From assembly GCF_040954835.1 (NCBI RefSeq), contig NW_027168394.1:163501-227500 (forward strand): 64,000 nucleotides of DNA, given 5' to 3'. Below, in pieces: positions 63,590 through 64,000 of the stretch (the stretch's first letter is position 1; every line of letters begins with the position of its first letter). The notes under the pieces are model-generated. The model had not been told where the DNA came from, made no database searches, and saw nothing but the letters and a program-made list of their open reading frames with translations. Source of the stretch: Lepisosteus oculatus. Its lineage: Eukaryota > Chordata > Actinopteri > Semionotiformes > Lepisosteidae. The translations under genes and the position numbers were made by a program.

Positions 63590-64000
63590 GTCAAAGTAAT
63601 GTCTAATCTGATTAGTTTCCTTAGAGCTGGTTCAGAGTTTGTTCAAGAATTTACCTTTCACAGATGCGCAAAGAAGAATGTTGGGGGTGCACGCTTCAAG
63701 GTGCCTTACAGCTGTAGGGAGTGATTCGAGACGATTCGTGGCGTGTGCTCGTTCCCATATACCGTACGCCCTGGGGTGCAGTGGTAGGATGACATACAAT
63801 ACCGCTTGGGCACGTAACGGTGTTATTTGCAAGTGCGGGACGTGAGGGTTTTTGTTTGTTCGTTGTTTTGCTCTGCTTTGCTTTGTTTTGCTTTCCATCG
63901 CGTTGGTAAGAGCGTAAATAAAAAGGCGATTCCTGCATCTACCACTAATGTAAGAGCTATTTCAAGTGCGGCGTGGTGCGGCTTTTCAAATGCTCAACAG
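63590..64000 (-). repeat. E block, inverted, running off the window
   Basis: No gene. Mirror of 41035-41455, continuing past the end of the window. Confidence 0.7.

Overview
The window is animal nuclear DNA, most likely from a ray-finned fish. An amphibian is not excluded. Evidence for this is vertebrate-type tRNA genes without encoded CCA, vertebrate-like U1, U4 and U5 snRNA genes with octamer/SPH upstream elements and 3' boxes, vertebrate-type 5S rRNA genes, 5S-related SINEs, and Tx1-clade and L1-clade LINEs. I see no conventional single-copy protein gene. The only long open coding sequences belong to retroelements, and one multi-exon protein-like locus is present in four decayed copies.

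Layout. 1-4600: tRNA-Val(CAC), tRNA-Thr(AGT), pseudogene exons, a tRNA-Arg(ACG)-like gene, a truncated U4 gene and tRNA-Gly(TCC). 4618-9223: a 5'-truncated, inverted Tx1-clade LINE (copy C). 9244-9893: a mirror-image block of tRNA-Gly(GCC), 5S-SINE and truncated tRNA-Ile(AAT). 9894-15703: a tandem array of a 508-bp unit, 11.4 units long, each full unit holding a U5 snRNA gene with octamer+SPH enhancer and 3' box. 16144-16770: an inverted U4 gene and an inverted U5 unit fused to the 5' part of a U1 gene. 16771-33694: a U1/5S cluster. Two of its three U1 genes are split at the same internal site (after U1 nucleotide 32, in stem-loop I) by about 5.14-kb Tx1-clade LINEs. Copy A is broken. Copy B has both ORFs open. 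The third U1 gene is uninterrupted. 5S genes lie between U1 units in the opposite orientation.

34021-48000: U4 units, each pairing a U4 gene with an opposing tRNA-Gly(TCC), in both orientations, interrupted by an L1 deletion derivative (16-bp target duplication) and a palindromic DNA transposon. tRNA-Ile, tRNA-Gly(GCC) and tRNA-Ser(AGA) lie nearby. 48000-64000: further shuffled copies of the same modules (tRNA-Ser(GCT), tRNA-Thr, the exon locus, AT-rich repeats, tRNA-Ile, tRNA-Gly), an LTR-like insertion, and a retroelement fragment carrying an aspartic-protease region.

The window is a mosaic small-RNA-gene cluster built by tandem and inverted duplication, and colonised by retroelements that use these multicopy genes as landing sites. 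The most notable system is the apparently U1-snRNA-gene-specific LINE. Copy B sits behind an otherwise normal U1 enhancer region and ahead of a U1 3' box, so it could be expressed as a U1-promoter transcript. Target choice and ORF integrity are read directly from the sequence. Expression and activity are inference.
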